From contig CATOTJ020000003.1 in NCBI GenBank assembly GCA_951813525.2, positions 868,001-932,000 on the forward strand: a stretch of DNA of 64,000 bases, in the 5' to 3' direction. Position 1 is the stretch's first letter; every line of letters starts with the position of its first letter. This stretch comes from Thermohalobaculum sp951813525 (lineage in GTDB: Bacteria; Pseudomonadota; Alphaproteobacteria; Rhodobacterales; Rhodobacteraceae). The translations under genes and the position numbers were made by a program. This document shows, piece after piece, positions 17,691-26,630 of the stretch. The notes beneath the pieces were generated by a model, which saw only the letters and a program-made list of their open reading frames with translations, ran no database searches and was not told where the DNA came from.

Positions 17691-19093
17691 TGGCTTTGAA
17701 AGGTTCCGCCTTTTTCAGGCGCCGGCATATCGCGATGATCGGTCCAGCCGCCGGCCAGCGGCAACCATCCGAAGTTACCCCTCCAATGGCCCAGCAACGC
17801 CAATGCACAGTTCAACGCGCCGGTAATACGGCGATACAGCCATGGTCGCTGCGCCACGGCGCGCCAGCCTGCCAATCCGCGCCGAACCGCTCCGGGCGTT
17901 AGGCCCTTGTCAAACTCGATCGCCCGATATGCACGCATCATCCGCGGCAACGGGATCCGCATCGGGCAAACCGCCTCGCACCGCCCGCAAAAGGTTGACG
18001 CATTGGGCAATTGCCCGCCTTGTTCAACGCCGATCAGGCTTGGGGTCAGCACCGCACCCATGGGTCCGGGATAGACCCAGCCATAGGCGTGGCCGCCAAC
18101 CGCGCGATAGACGGGGCAATGGTTCATACAGGCCCCGCAGCGGATGCATCTCAGCATATCTTGAAACTCGCCGCCCAGCATCGTGGACCGGCCATTATCC
18201 AGCAGGACGACATGGTATTCTTCCGGCCCGTCAGGGTCTTCTTCGCGCCGCGGTCCGGCGGAAAAAGTGGTATAGACTGACGCCTGCTGACCGACTGCCG
18301 AACGCGCCAACAGCCGCAGGATCGTCCCTGCATCGTCCAACGTCGGAACGATCTTTTCCAGGCTCGCCATGACGACATGCACCCGCGCCAGCGACTGTGT
18401 CAGGTCGCCGTTGCCTTCGTTCGTCACGATCACCGATTGCCCGGTTTCGGCGATCAACATGTTGGCGCCGGTTATACCAACTTCGGCGGCGAAGTACTTC
18501 TCGCGCAGAACTCCGCGCGCTTCGGCCAACATCGTATCTAGACCCATCCGCCTGGCCGGATCCATGTGCACATGTTCCTCACGGAACAGCTTTTCGACCT
18601 CATCCAGCGTGACATGCACCGCTGGTGCAATAATGTGGCTCGGCACCTCCTTGCGCAGCTGCACAATATATTCGCCCAGATCCGTTTCGACCGGGCGAAT
18701 ATCATGAGCTTCCAGATGTTCATTGATCCCGCATTCCTCCGAGATCATCGTCTTGCCCTTGGAAACCGAATGAGCGCCGGCGTTCTGACAGATCTCCAAT
18801 ACGATCCGCCGTGCATCTTCCGCTGTCTCGGCCCAATGAACCTTGCCGCCATCGGCGATCACGTTGGCCTCGTAGGTTTCCAGATAATCGCCAAGATGTG
18901 CCAAAGTATGGTCTTTGAGATCGCGCGCCCGGTCACGCAGCGCATCGAATTCAGGCATCTCTGCACGCGCCTTCGCCCGGCCTGCTGCGAAGCCGCCCCC
19001 AGCGGTTTGCATTGCCCGTTGGATATTCGGATTGGCCAAAGCTGCCCTTGCATTTGCTTTGAACTGCGGCGTCGTCGGGTGATGCGTGCTCAT
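17669..19093 (-). CDS. lutB: Lactate utilization iron-sulfur protein B
   Basis: 474 residues from ATG 19093 (MSTHHPTTPQFK), which overlaps the lutA stop as ATGA. N-terminal LUD domain (about 60-290), then two ferredoxin-type clusters: CIRCGACMNHC followed by CP, and CGRCEAVCPM. The C-terminal domain continues with GAVRRGLAGWR. Central subunit of LutABC. A longer in-frame extension to 19207 was rejected because it runs inside lutA. Confidence 0.93.
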   Translation of the reverse strand: MSTHHPTTPQFKANARAALANPNIQRAMQTAGGGFAAGRAKARAEMPEFDALRDRARDLKDHTLAHLGDYLETYEANVIADGGKVHWAETAEDARRIVLEICQNAGAHSVSKGKTMISEECGINEHLEAHDIRPVETDLGEYIVQLRKEVPSHIIAPAVHVTLDEVEKLFREEHVHMDPARRMGLDTMLAEARGVLREKYFAAEVGITGANMLIAETGQSVIVTNEGNGDLTQSLARVHVVMASLEKIVPTLDDAGTILRLLARSAVGQQASVYTTFSAGPRREEDPDGPEEYHVVLLDNGRSTMLGGEFQDMLRCIRCGACMNHCPVYRAVGGHAYGWVYPGPMGAVLTPSLIGVEQGGQLPNASTFCGRCEAVCPMRIPLPRMMRAYRAIEFDKGLTPGAVRRGLAGWRAVAQRPWLYRRITGALNCALALLGHWRGNFGWLPLAGGWTDHRDMPAPEKGGTFQSQWARRSR

Positions 19094-19854
19094 CCCTCTT
19101 CCCCGATTGCCGGGCCATCGGCCATCCCGGCCAACACTTCGACCACATGGCGGGCCCTTACCGGCTTGCCGCGGCGCGAAAGCTTTCCACCCATATTCAT
19201 CAGGCAACCCAGATCGCCTGCCAGCAGCAGTTCAGCGTTGGTCTCGAGGATATCGTCGGTCTTATTCCCCACCATCTTGTTCGAAATATCGGGATACTTG
19301 ACGCAAAAGGTTCCTCCGAACCCACAACAAACTTCGGGCTCGGCCATCTCGGACAACTCAAGCCCGTCCACCGACGCCAACAGGGCGCGGGGCTGTTCCT
19401 TGATCCCGAGTGACCGCAGGCCCGAGCAAGAATCGTGATAGGTCGCGTGCGCATCCAGCCGCGCCGAGACGCCCTCGACACCCAGGACATCTGCCAGGAA
19501 CGATACGATTTCATGCGTGCGCCCGGCCAAGTCTTCGGCCCGGGTGAGCCACTGGGGATCGTCCGTAAACATCGCTGGATAGTCCTTGATGACCGTCGCC
19601 GCACAGGATCCCGATGGTACGATCACGTAGTCATGTCCCTCTAGCGCCGCAATCATCCTTCGCGCCAACTCCGCCGCCCCTGCCCGGTCACCAGAATTCC
19701 AGTTCGGCTGACCGCAACAGGATTGCGCGGGAACCGAGACGCGGCAGCCAGCATCCTCCAAAAGCTTGACCGTTGCGAACCCGACCGTGGGCCGCACGAT
19801 ATCGACCAGGCACGTCACCATCAGCGCCACATCGGGTTTTTCGTGTTTGCTCAT
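19090..19854 (-). CDS. lutA: Lactate utilization protein A ((Fe-S)-binding, CCG domains)
   Basis: 254 residues with two cysteine-rich CCG modules: CCGQPNWNSG (about 44) and CCGFGGTFCVKYPDIS (about 178), ligands for an iron-sulfur cluster like that of heterodisulfide reductase. First gene of the operon lutA-lutB-67 aa-lutC. No dedicated regulator (LutR/LldR) or lactate permease is seen next to it. Confidence 0.93.
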   Translation of the reverse strand: MSKHEKPDVALMVTCLVDIVRPTVGFATVKLLEDAGCRVSVPAQSCCGQPNWNSGDRAGAAELARRMIAALEGHDYVIVPSGSCAATVIKDYPAMFTDDPQWLTRAEDLAGRTHEIVSFLADVLGVEGVSARLDAHATYHDSCSGLRSLGIKEQPRALLASVDGLELSEMAEPEVCCGFGGTFCVKYPDISNKMVGNKTDDILETNAELLLAGDLGCLMNMGGKLSRRGKPVRARHVVEVLAGMADGPAIGEEG

Positions 19855-19969
19855 CGACGGCTCCCTTCATCTCGGAGATACCGCCGATGCGTTCGCCTCG
19901 GCAAGGCGGCATCCGGTCCCGCGACGGTATTCATGGAGGTATTGGATAATCAAACCGCCGGGCAGCGTT

Positions 19970-20206
19970 TCACCAGGGACCGTCGTCCTGCTCAGTCCAG
20001 CCCAATTCCTCGTCCAGCGAGCGACCCCATAGGATCAATACCAAAACCGGCAACAATAACGTCAACAGAAACGCGATGACGCCCAGCGGCCAGAACGCCC
20101 CGAACAGCACCGTCACCCCCAGCCAGAACGCAATATAGCGGCCATAGAGCGCAAGAAGTCCTCGCAGAACCGGCTTCAAGCGATCGAAAGGGCTAGTGTC
20201 GGCCAT
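19970..20206 (-). CDS. Small two-helix membrane protein, unknown function
   Basis: 78 residues with two hydrophobic segments (about 22-42 and 45-62) and an acidic C-terminus (LDEELGWTEQDDGPW). It lies about 100 bp downstream of the dihydropyrimidinase gene on the same strand, before the lut operon. No family recognised. Confidence 0.55.
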   Translation of the reverse strand: MADTSPFDRLKPVLRGLLALYGRYIAFWLGVTVLFGAFWPLGVIAFLLTLLLPVLVLILWGRSLDEELGWTEQDDGPW

Positions 20207-20308
20207 AATATCCCTGCTTTGTTCCGTCTCAGCTCAGTTCCCGAACACAACCAGACATGGTGCGTGTGCTGGCTTGGAATGTTTTATCCAAGCCGTATCG
20301 ATCCCTTG

Positions 20309-21769
20309 TCAGACCCCGCTCGGGATATTCTGCGGATCGCGCTCGACCCGGCGCGGGGCGGTCAACTCCTTCCATCGGCTCAACGCCTCGTTCACCGCCG
20401 GGAAGGCCGGTCGCGGCACAAACCGTCCACGGCCCGGACGGGGTTGACTGTTCTTGCCATGCTCCCAAATCACGTCGCCGCGGCTCAGTGTATAACGGGC
20501 TTGGGCGGACACATCGAAACCTTCGAACACATTGTAGTCGATAATCGACTTCTGCGTTGTCGCCGAAATCGTTTTGGACAGATTTGGATCCCAAACGACG
20601 AGATCTGCGTCCGCCCCTTCGACGATTGCACCCTTCCTGGGATAGACATTCAAGATCTTGGCAATGTTCGAAGACGTGACCGCAACAAACTCGTTCTTGG
20701 TCAGACGCCCCGTCTCGACCCCCTTGGTCCAGAGGACCGAAAGGCGGTCCTCGACACCACCCGTTCCGTTCGGGATCATCGGGAAACCGGCCAGACCCAT
20801 CCGTTTCTGCTCGGTTGAAAACGCGCAGTGATCGGTCGCGACGACCTGTAGCGACCCCGCCGACAACCCGGCCCACAATCCGTCCTGATGCTCTTTGCCC
20901 CGGAACGGCGGCGACATGACCCGGCGCGCGGAATAGTCCCAATCCTTGTCGAAATACTCGCTCTCATCCAGTGTCAGGTGCTGGATCAAAGGCTCGCCAT
21001 ATACCCGCATCCCCTTTTGGCGCGCATGGCGGATCGCCTCATGCGCCTGCTCGCAACTGACATGCACGATATAAAGCGGCACACCCGCCGCATCGGCAAT
21101 CATGATCGCCCGGTTCGCGGCCTCACCCTCCACCTCCGGCGGGCGTGAAAAGGCATGGCCCTCTGGCCCGATGACGCCCTCGGACATGTACTTATCCTGC
21201 AGCGCGGCAACGACGTCGCCATTCTCTGCGTGGACCAGCGGCATCGCGCCCAGCGCGGCACAACGCTGGAAAGACGCGAACATCTCGTCGTCGTCCACCA
21301 TCAACGCGCCCTTGTAGGCCATGAAATGCTTGAACGTATTGACGCCCCGTTCGACGACGCCGGCCATCTCGCTGAAAATCTGCTCGGACCAACCTGTGAT
21401 CGCCATATGATACCCGATATCGATCGAGATCTGGTCCTTCGACTTGGCATCCCAGGCGTCGACGGCATTGATCAGGCTTCCGTCTTCGCCCGGTAGAACG
21501 AAGTCGACCAACATGGTCGTGCCGCCCGTCGCTGCCGCCCATGTACCAGACGTGAAGGTTTCCGCCGCCGTCGTCCCCATGAATGGCATTTCCAGATGCG
21601 TGTGCGGGTCGATGCCGCCCGGGATGACATAGGCTTCCGAGGCATCGACGATCTCATCCCCACTCAGATTTTCGCCAACCGCAGCGATCTTTTCGCCCTC
21701 GATCAGAACATCCGCCTTCCAGGTCCGGTCGGCTGTTACGACGGTGCCGCCTTTGACGACTTTACTCAT
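20309..21769 (-). CDS. hydA: Dihydropyrimidinase (D-hydantoinase)
   Basis: 486 residues, the usual length. Opens the ring of dihydrouracil/dihydrothymine in reductive pyrimidine breakdown. Amidohydrolase ligands are all visible: GIDPHTHLE, the carbamylated Lys in FKHFMAYKGA, VHAEN, VHVSCE, and ATDHCAF. Start is ATG 21769 (MSKVVKGGTV); the gene overlaps the upstream small gene by 8 bp. With the N-carbamoyl amidase upstream it makes two of the three steps; dihydropyrimidine dehydrogenase is not in the window. Confidence 0.93.
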   Translation of the reverse strand: MSKVVKGGTVVTADRTWKADVLIEGEKIAAVGENLSGDEIVDASEAYVIPGGIDPHTHLEMPFMGTTAAETFTSGTWAAATGGTTMLVDFVLPGEDGSLINAVDAWDAKSKDQISIDIGYHMAITGWSEQIFSEMAGVVERGVNTFKHFMAYKGALMVDDDEMFASFQRCAALGAMPLVHAENGDVVAALQDKYMSEGVIGPEGHAFSRPPEVEGEAANRAIMIADAAGVPLYIVHVSCEQAHEAIRHARQKGMRVYGEPLIQHLTLDESEYFDKDWDYSARRVMSPPFRGKEHQDGLWAGLSAGSLQVVATDHCAFSTEQKRMGLAGFPMIPNGTGGVEDRLSVLWTKGVETGRLTKNEFVAVTSSNIAKILNVYPRKGAIVEGADADLVVWDPNLSKTISATTQKSIIDYNVFEGFDVSAQARYTLSRGDVIWEHGKNSQPRPGRGRFVPRPAFPAVNEALSRWKELTAPRRVERDPQNIPSGV

Positions 21770-22202
21770 TTTGTAGTTCCTTCTTTCGACGTTCCTCGAG
21801 AAGTTCATCAATCAATGGGTTTGGCCAGCGTTCGCATCCGTACCTCGCCGCCAGTCGGCGGACAGCTAGCTGTAGCTTTTCAGCCATTTCTCGTCGCGAG
21901 CCGCCGACGTGAAACATGTAAATTTCCGACGCCCAGAGTGTCTCTTCAATGTGATCCGCGATAACTGTGTTTCGCGTGCCATGGCTGAACGCGAATGCAT
22001 AAAGTGATTGCTTAAGGTCCTCAAATTTTTGCACGGCGTCCGGGTGTCGGTATCCACGGTCTGTGAGTTCCTTCACATTGGTTTTGAGGTCAGGAATGAT
22101 CGAACAAACCAAATCAAGATTGCCCGGCGGGTCTGGCGGCGAGAACGCTTTTGCTCGCAGAACACCCAGCAGGATTACAGCCAAACCCGCAGCTAATCTC
22201 AC
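21762..22202 (-). CDS. Small, possibly exported protein between hyuC and hydA
   Basis: 146 residues from a GTG at 22202 that overlaps the hyuC stop (GTGA). The N-terminus MRLAAGLAVILLGVLRAKAF looks like a signal peptide or anchor. The body is helical and charged, with one Cys near 33 and another near 131. Its end overlaps the hydA start by 8 bp, so it is coupled on both sides. No family recognised; base composition is a little lower in GC than its neighbours. Confidence 0.6.
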   Translation of the reverse strand: MRLAAGLAVILLGVLRAKAFSPPDPPGNLDLVCSIIPDLKTNVKELTDRGYRHPDAVQKFEDLKQSLYAFAFSHGTRNTVIADHIEETLWASEIYMFHVGGSRREMAEKLQLAVRRLAARYGCERWPNPLIDELLEERRKKELQNE

Positions 22203-23449
22203 TCCACAATCTCCGCCGTTTCGACCACTGCGTGGAACAACACGTTTGTCCCCTTCTCTGCCCATTCCGGCGAGATTTCCTCGGCTTCATTGTGCGATAG
22301 CCCATCCACGCATGGGCACATAATCATCGAAGTTGGGGCGACATTGTTAATCCAGCAGGCATCGTGCCCGGCGCCGGAGACGATATCCATATGGGAATAG
22401 CCCAGCCGCTGTGCCGCGGATCGCACAGCGGTCACGCAGCCCTTGTCAAACGCGGGCGGATCGAATGCACCAACGAACTTCCACTCGACCTCGCAACCCA
22501 ACGTCTCACAGATCTCGGGGGCCTCGGTTGTCACGCGTTCGACCATGGCCTCCAGGGTTTCCAAAACATGGCTCCGGAAATCGGCGGTGAACACCACCTG
22601 TCCTGGGATGATGTTGCGGGAATTTGGATAAACATCGATATGACCGACGGCACCAACGGCATTGGGCTGATGATCCATCGCCGTCTGGTGCACTAGTTCT
22701 GTGATCTGGGCCAGACCGCGCCCGGCATTGCGGCGCATGCGCATCGGCGTCGAGCCTGTGTGCGATTCCTTACCCGTCACCGTGAACTCGATCCAACGCA
22801 GACCCTGCCCATGGGTGACAACGCCGATATCCTTGCCCTCGGCCTCCAGGATCGGCCCTTGCTCGATATGCAGCTCGAAAAACGCATGCATATCGCGTGC
22901 ACCGACCTCTTCGTCACCCCTCCAGCCAATGCGCTGCAGCTCGTCGCCGAACCGCAGCCCATCGGCATCGCTCAGATCATAGGCCCAGTCCTGCGTGTGC
23001 ACCCCGGCGAACACGCCCGAAGACAACATGGGCGGCGCATATCGGGTGCCTTCCTCGTTTGTCCAATTGGTCACGACGATCGGATGCTTGGTCTTGATCC
23101 CGGTCTCGTTCAGCGTGCGGATGATCTCCAGCCCGCCCAGAACACCCAGGATCCCGTCGTATTTCCCGCCTGTGGGTTGGGTGTCGAGATGCGAGCCGAC
23201 ATAGACAGGCAACGCTCCAGGGTCAGTTCCTTCGCGCCGGGCGAACATATTGCCCATCTGGTCCAGGCCCATCTCGCAACCTTCGGCCTCGCACCAGCGC
23301 TGAAACAGGGCGCGACCCGCAGCGTCTTCGTCGGTAAGGGTCTGGCGGTTGTTGCCGCCCGCGATCCCAGGACCGATCTTGGCCATCTCCATCAGACTGT
23401 CCCACAGCCTGTCGCCATTGATATGCAGGTTCGCGCCTGGTGCCGCCAT
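22199..23449 (-). CDS. hyuC: Zn-dependent N-carbamoyl-amino-acid/beta-alanine amidohydrolase
   Basis: 416 residues from ATG 23449, with GAGGGGA just upstream; an extension to 23524 lacks support. M20-type amidase motifs: GSHLDTQPTGGKYDG, NEEGTRY, ELHIEQGPILE, GAGHDACW and GLSHNEAEE, giving the di-metal ligands. It hydrolyses the ureido product of the hydantoinase (N-carbamoyl-beta-alanine to beta-alanine, CO2 and NH3). First gene of a minus-strand operon facing the TetR-type regulator, with a RutR-like operator in the gap. Confidence 0.9.
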   Translation of the reverse strand: MAAPGANLHINGDRLWDSLMEMAKIGPGIAGGNNRQTLTDEDAAGRALFQRWCEAEGCEMGLDQMGNMFARREGTDPGALPVYVGSHLDTQPTGGKYDGILGVLGGLEIIRTLNETGIKTKHPIVVTNWTNEEGTRYAPPMLSSGVFAGVHTQDWAYDLSDADGLRFGDELQRIGWRGDEEVGARDMHAFFELHIEQGPILEAEGKDIGVVTHGQGLRWIEFTVTGKESHTGSTPMRMRRNAGRGLAQITELVHQTAMDHQPNAVGAVGHIDVYPNSRNIIPGQVVFTADFRSHVLETLEAMVERVTTEAPEICETLGCEVEWKFVGAFDPPAFDKGCVTAVRSAAQRLGYSHMDIVSGAGHDACWINNVAPTSMIMCPCVDGLSHNEAEEISPEWAEKGTNVLFHAVVETAEIVE

Positions 23450-23464
23450 TGTCCCCTCATCTTC

Positions 23465-23480
23465 TTGACCGTTTGGTAAA
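23465..23480. promoter_or_regulatory. RutR-type operator between hyuC and its regulator
   Basis: The 16-mer TTGACCGTTTGGTAAA matches the known RutR consensus TTGACCA-NN-TGGTCAA at 12 of 14 defined positions. It lies 16 bp upstream of the hyuC start and about 85 bp before the divergent RutR-like gene, where it could control both. A second half-site CCGGTCAA follows near 23507. Confidence 0.6.
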
Positions 23481-23563
23481 AAGGACGCTAGCAAGATGGG
23501 GCACCCGGTCAAGCGAAAAGGCATTGGCCATCAGTCTGCCGGTGCATCGTTCGGAGATCCGCC

Positions 23564-24178
23564 GTGCAAGTCCGAAAACCGACCCGAATTCAGGCCGAAA
23601 ATCGTGACCGGATCAAGACCGCAGCGCTCGAGGTTTTCGCCCGCGACGGGTTTCGCGGCGCGACGGTTGACGCGATTGCGGCGGCGGCGGGCATGTCCAA
23701 GCCAAACATGTTGTACTATTTTCCAACCAAAGACCGGATCTATCGAACCGTTCTGGAAGGGCTGCTGGAGACTTGGCTTAGCCCTTTGCGGGCGATGAAC
23801 GCCGATGGCGAGCCGCTGCGCGAGATTGGCGCTTATATCGAGCGCAAAATCGAGATGGCACGCGACTTTCCCCTGGAATCACGCCTGTTCGCGAACGAGA
23901 TGCTGCGCGGCGCACCAATCCTGAAGGACATCCTGGAAACCGACCTCAAACAGATGGTCGATGAAAAGGCGGCTATCATCAGCAGTTGGGCAGAACAGGG
24001 CCGGATCGCACCAATGGACGGGCACCACCTGATCTTCGCGATCTGGGCGACGACCCAGCATTATGCCGATTTCGATGTCCAGGTCAGGTCGGTCTTGGGT
24101 GACGAAGGCGATGGACGGTTCAACGACGCCGCAGAATTCCTGAAACAGTTGTTTTTCAACGGGCTGCGTCCACGGTAG
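23564..24178 (+). CDS. rutR: TetR-family regulator, RutR-like
   Basis: 204 residues from GTG 23564, with GGAG 8 bases upstream. N-terminal helix-turn-helix (about residues 20-65: ALEVFARDGFRGATVDAIA, then MSKPNMLYYFPTKD) and a C-terminal ligand domain of the YcdC/RutR kind (ANEMLRGAP, then HHLIFAIWATTQHYADF). In enterobacteria RutR senses uracil and represses pyrimidine catabolism. Divergent position to hyuC-hydA and the operator in between support the same role here. Confidence 0.85.
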   Translation: MQVRKPTRIQAENRDRIKTAALEVFARDGFRGATVDAIAAAAGMSKPNMLYYFPTKDRIYRTVLEGLLETWLSPLRAMNADGEPLREIGAYIERKIEMARDFPLESRLFANEMLRGAPILKDILETDLKQMVDEKAAIISSWAEQGRIAPMDGHHLIFAIWATTQHYADFDVQVRSVLGDEGDGRFNDAAEFLKQLFFNGLRPR

Positions 24179-24295
24179 GGTGCGTTCAGTGCACTGTGCG
24201 CCCAACGTAGATCGGGCCGAAAAAACTCTGGCGCCTCGCTGCCGATCCCGGCGAATACTCAAACTCCCGGTGCAGCAAAAACCGAGCGCGTTTTG

Positions 24296-25252
24296 CTACT
24301 CCGCGGCCTGAGCCACCGGTTGCTCCGCCAGAAAACGCTCTGCCTCCAACGCTGCCATGCAGCCCATCCCAGCCGACGTCACGGCTTGGCGATAGATATG
24401 ATCGGTCACGTCCCCCGCCGCAAAGACACCGGGGATCGAGGTTGCGGTCGAATCCGGCGCCGTAACCACATAGCCACCCATATGTGTCTCCAACTGATCG
24501 GTCACCAATTCCGACGCAGGTGAATGCCCAATGGCGATGAATATCCCTGAAACGGGGACCTGCGTCTCTTCACCGGTCTTGGCATGTTTCAGACGCCCGC
24601 CAGTTACACCGTCGGAGGACGAACCGATGACTTCCTCCAGCACATGGTCCCAGATGACCTCGATATTGGCCTTTTCATGCAAGCGTTTTTGCAAGATCGC
24701 CTCGCCCCGGAACTGGTCGCGCCGGTGCACGACCGTTACCTTGCTCGCGAGGTTGGATAGATAAAGAGCCTCCTCCAGCGCGGTGTTCCCACCTCCGATA
24801 ACCAACACCTCTTTCCCACGGTAAAAGAACCCATCACAGGTCGCGCAGGCACTGACGCCAAATCCCTTGAACTTTTCTTCACTTTCCAAGCCCAGCCATT
24901 TTGCTTGCGCGCCGGTGGCCAGCACGAGCGCGTCCGCGGTCCAAGTGGTTCCACTGTCGCACTCTGCGGTGAATGGGCGGACGGAAAGATCAAGCGACAG
25001 CACATGATCGGCGATGACCTCGGTGCCTACCGTGCGGGCGTGTTCCTCGAACTTCACCATCAGTTCCGGCCCCTGCGTCTCGACCACCGAAGGCCAATTT
25101 TCGACCTCCGTCGTGATCGTCAGTTGCCCGCCGGGCTGAATGCCCTGCAAAAGAACCGGTTCCAACAACGCCCGGGCACCATAGACCGCCGCGGTATAGC
25201 CAGCCGGGCCAGAGCCGATGATCAGCAGCCGTGTGTGACGGGTCTCGGCCAT
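24296..25252 (-). CDS. trxB: Thioredoxin-disulfide reductase
   Basis: 318 residues. FAD-binding GSGPAGYTAA at the N-terminus, redox-active CATCDG (about 137-142), NADPH motif GGGNTALEEALYL, and the C-terminal GVFAAGDVTD FAD contact. Transfers electrons from NADPH to thioredoxin in the cytoplasm. Monocistronic and convergent with the TetR-type gene. Confidence 0.96.
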   Translation of the reverse strand: MAETRHTRLLIIGSGPAGYTAAVYGARALLEPVLLQGIQPGGQLTITTEVENWPSVVETQGPELMVKFEEHARTVGTEVIADHVLSLDLSVRPFTAECDSGTTWTADALVLATGAQAKWLGLESEEKFKGFGVSACATCDGFFYRGKEVLVIGGGNTALEEALYLSNLASKVTVVHRRDQFRGEAILQKRLHEKANIEVIWDHVLEEVIGSSSDGVTGGRLKHAKTGEETQVPVSGIFIAIGHSPASELVTDQLETHMGGYVVTAPDSTATSIPGVFAAGDVTDHIYRQAVTSAGMGCMAALEAERFLAEQPVAQAAE

Positions 25253-25398
25253 GGCGGCTCTCCTTCTTTCGTGTATCTGGGCGCCATATAAGGATTCGCG
25301 GCCGCCGATGCAGTCACACTCTCGATAGTGCGTTCATCGCACGGCGCCAAGACCCACCGGGCGCGGATATCCGCGTTTTACGTTTCAACGGAAATTCC

Positions 25399-25438
25399 AG
25401 AGCGAAGGTCGGCCTGTAAGTTACAGGCCGACCGCTCT
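25399..25438. repeat. Long perfect hairpin between trxB and the next gene
   Basis: GGTCGGCCTGTA (25407-25418), loop AGT, then TACAGGCCGACC (25422-25433): 12 perfect pairs with a three-base loop. The stem is extended by AGAGC/GCTCT across a three-base bulge. It lies about 150 bp upstream of trxB and about 60 bp past the end of the upstream gene. There is no T-run, so terminator function is uncertain. Confidence 0.6.
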
Positions 25439-25498
25439 AACTCTTAGCATGGACGCAATTAGCGGTGCCCGCCTGGTTGGACCAGGCAGGGGTGAGCT

Positions 25499-26434
25499 CT
25501 AATTCAGCGCGGTCGCTTCCATCGTCTTCATGTACCGATAGTATTCGCTGCATTCCTGTTTAGACGGGATATCGCTGACAATATTATTGGTCGCGACGTC
25601 GGCGGTTACAACCTGCTTCACCCTTCGTTCGCAAACCGGAGGTTCGCCGGTTGTGGTTCCACCGCCAGCCGGAGCGACCGGGAAGGTCGTGATGTCAGCC
25701 GGCAGACCCAGGGAGGGGTCATCCTCGCGATGACGCCGGATCAGGGGCTTTTGGCTACCAAAGTAGACCCGGAATCCGGCCCAACCTGCGACCAAGTTTT
25801 CACGAACCTGCCCATCCGCGAACAGCCCGAAATTGATCGAGTTGTCGTTTTGACCGGGAAGCTGCCACTCGAATCCTGCAACCCCGATGCTCTCGCCAAA
25901 CCAGTACCGGTAACCGGCATGGATCCGAAGATCATCGACAGGATAAACTGCCAGAAGCGCCGTGCCGAATATGTCCGTGTCCAGCCGGTTCACGAACTGC
26001 GCGCCGACCAGGCCTTCGATCGTAAACATGCCGAAATAGAACGCCCCTTCGACGCCGACATTCGCGACTGAGTAGTTCGTCTCGGCGGTGCTGGCGAAAC
26101 CCGAGCCATAGAGGCCGAAGAGGCCGACGGAAGGGTCGCGCCAGAAAAGGTGCGCCGCTCCGCCGCCCAATCCGTCGCCATCATGCAGACCGCCGACGCC
26201 ATCAATTTGCAAGCCGATGCTGTCCGTAACCGGAAACGTAAAGCTGCCTTCGGCCAGATAGACAGACATGCCGTCATACGAACCGCCCGCGGCGTTTACC
26301 TTTGCGTTGAACTCCGAAACGGCCGGAAGCTTTTCCTGCGCCTCGGCGGGAACGACGGCTGCCGCCAATACGACCACAGCGGACAGCGAAATCGCTGCCC
26401 CGCGAAAGGAACGGAACCTATTGAAATATTTCAT
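25499..26434 (-). CDS. Exported, probably outer-membrane beta-barrel protein
   Basis: 311 residues with a clear signal peptide (about 1-32, cleavage near AEAQE). The body alternates polar and aromatic residues, as in beta strands, for example around LFGLYGSGFA, GAFYFGMFTIEGL and IHAGYRYWFG. The C-terminal 60 residues are a separate Pro/Gly-linked tail with two cysteines. No specific family recognised. Confidence 0.65.
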   Translation of the reverse strand: MKYFNRFRSFRGAAISLSAVVVLAAAVVPAEAQEKLPAVSEFNAKVNAAGGSYDGMSVYLAEGSFTFPVTDSIGLQIDGVGGLHDGDGLGGGAAHLFWRDPSVGLFGLYGSGFASTAETNYSVANVGVEGAFYFGMFTIEGLVGAQFVNRLDTDIFGTALLAVYPVDDLRIHAGYRYWFGESIGVAGFEWQLPGQNDNSINFGLFADGQVRENLVAGWAGFRVYFGSQKPLIRRHREDDPSLGLPADITTFPVAPAGGGTTTGEPPVCERRVKQVVTADVATNNIVSDIPSKQECSEYYRYMKTMEATALN

Positions 26435-26630
26435 CTTTGTCTCACCCTCTTCTCACCCGGAACAACTTTAGCAAAAGTCATGCTAGTTTGGCGATAACCA
26501 TAATGGGACGAGTCAACGCAAACGTACCGATTGTGAACATTCCATGGCGGAATGCTGCCCCGGGCGCCGCTTCCGCGTGTGCCAATCCGGGCCTTGCCGC
26601 CAGCCGCACCACCTGCTATCCGCCCCGCGC

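Noticed and set aside
19930..19965. TTGGATAATCAA-like palindrome upstream of lutA as a GntR-type operator
   Set aside because: Imperfect, short and without a nearby regulator gene; could be chance.
24274..24297. AGCAAAA/TTTTGCT hairpin after trxB as an intrinsic terminator
   Set aside because: The stem is AT-rich with a long loop and no following T-run; too weak to list.
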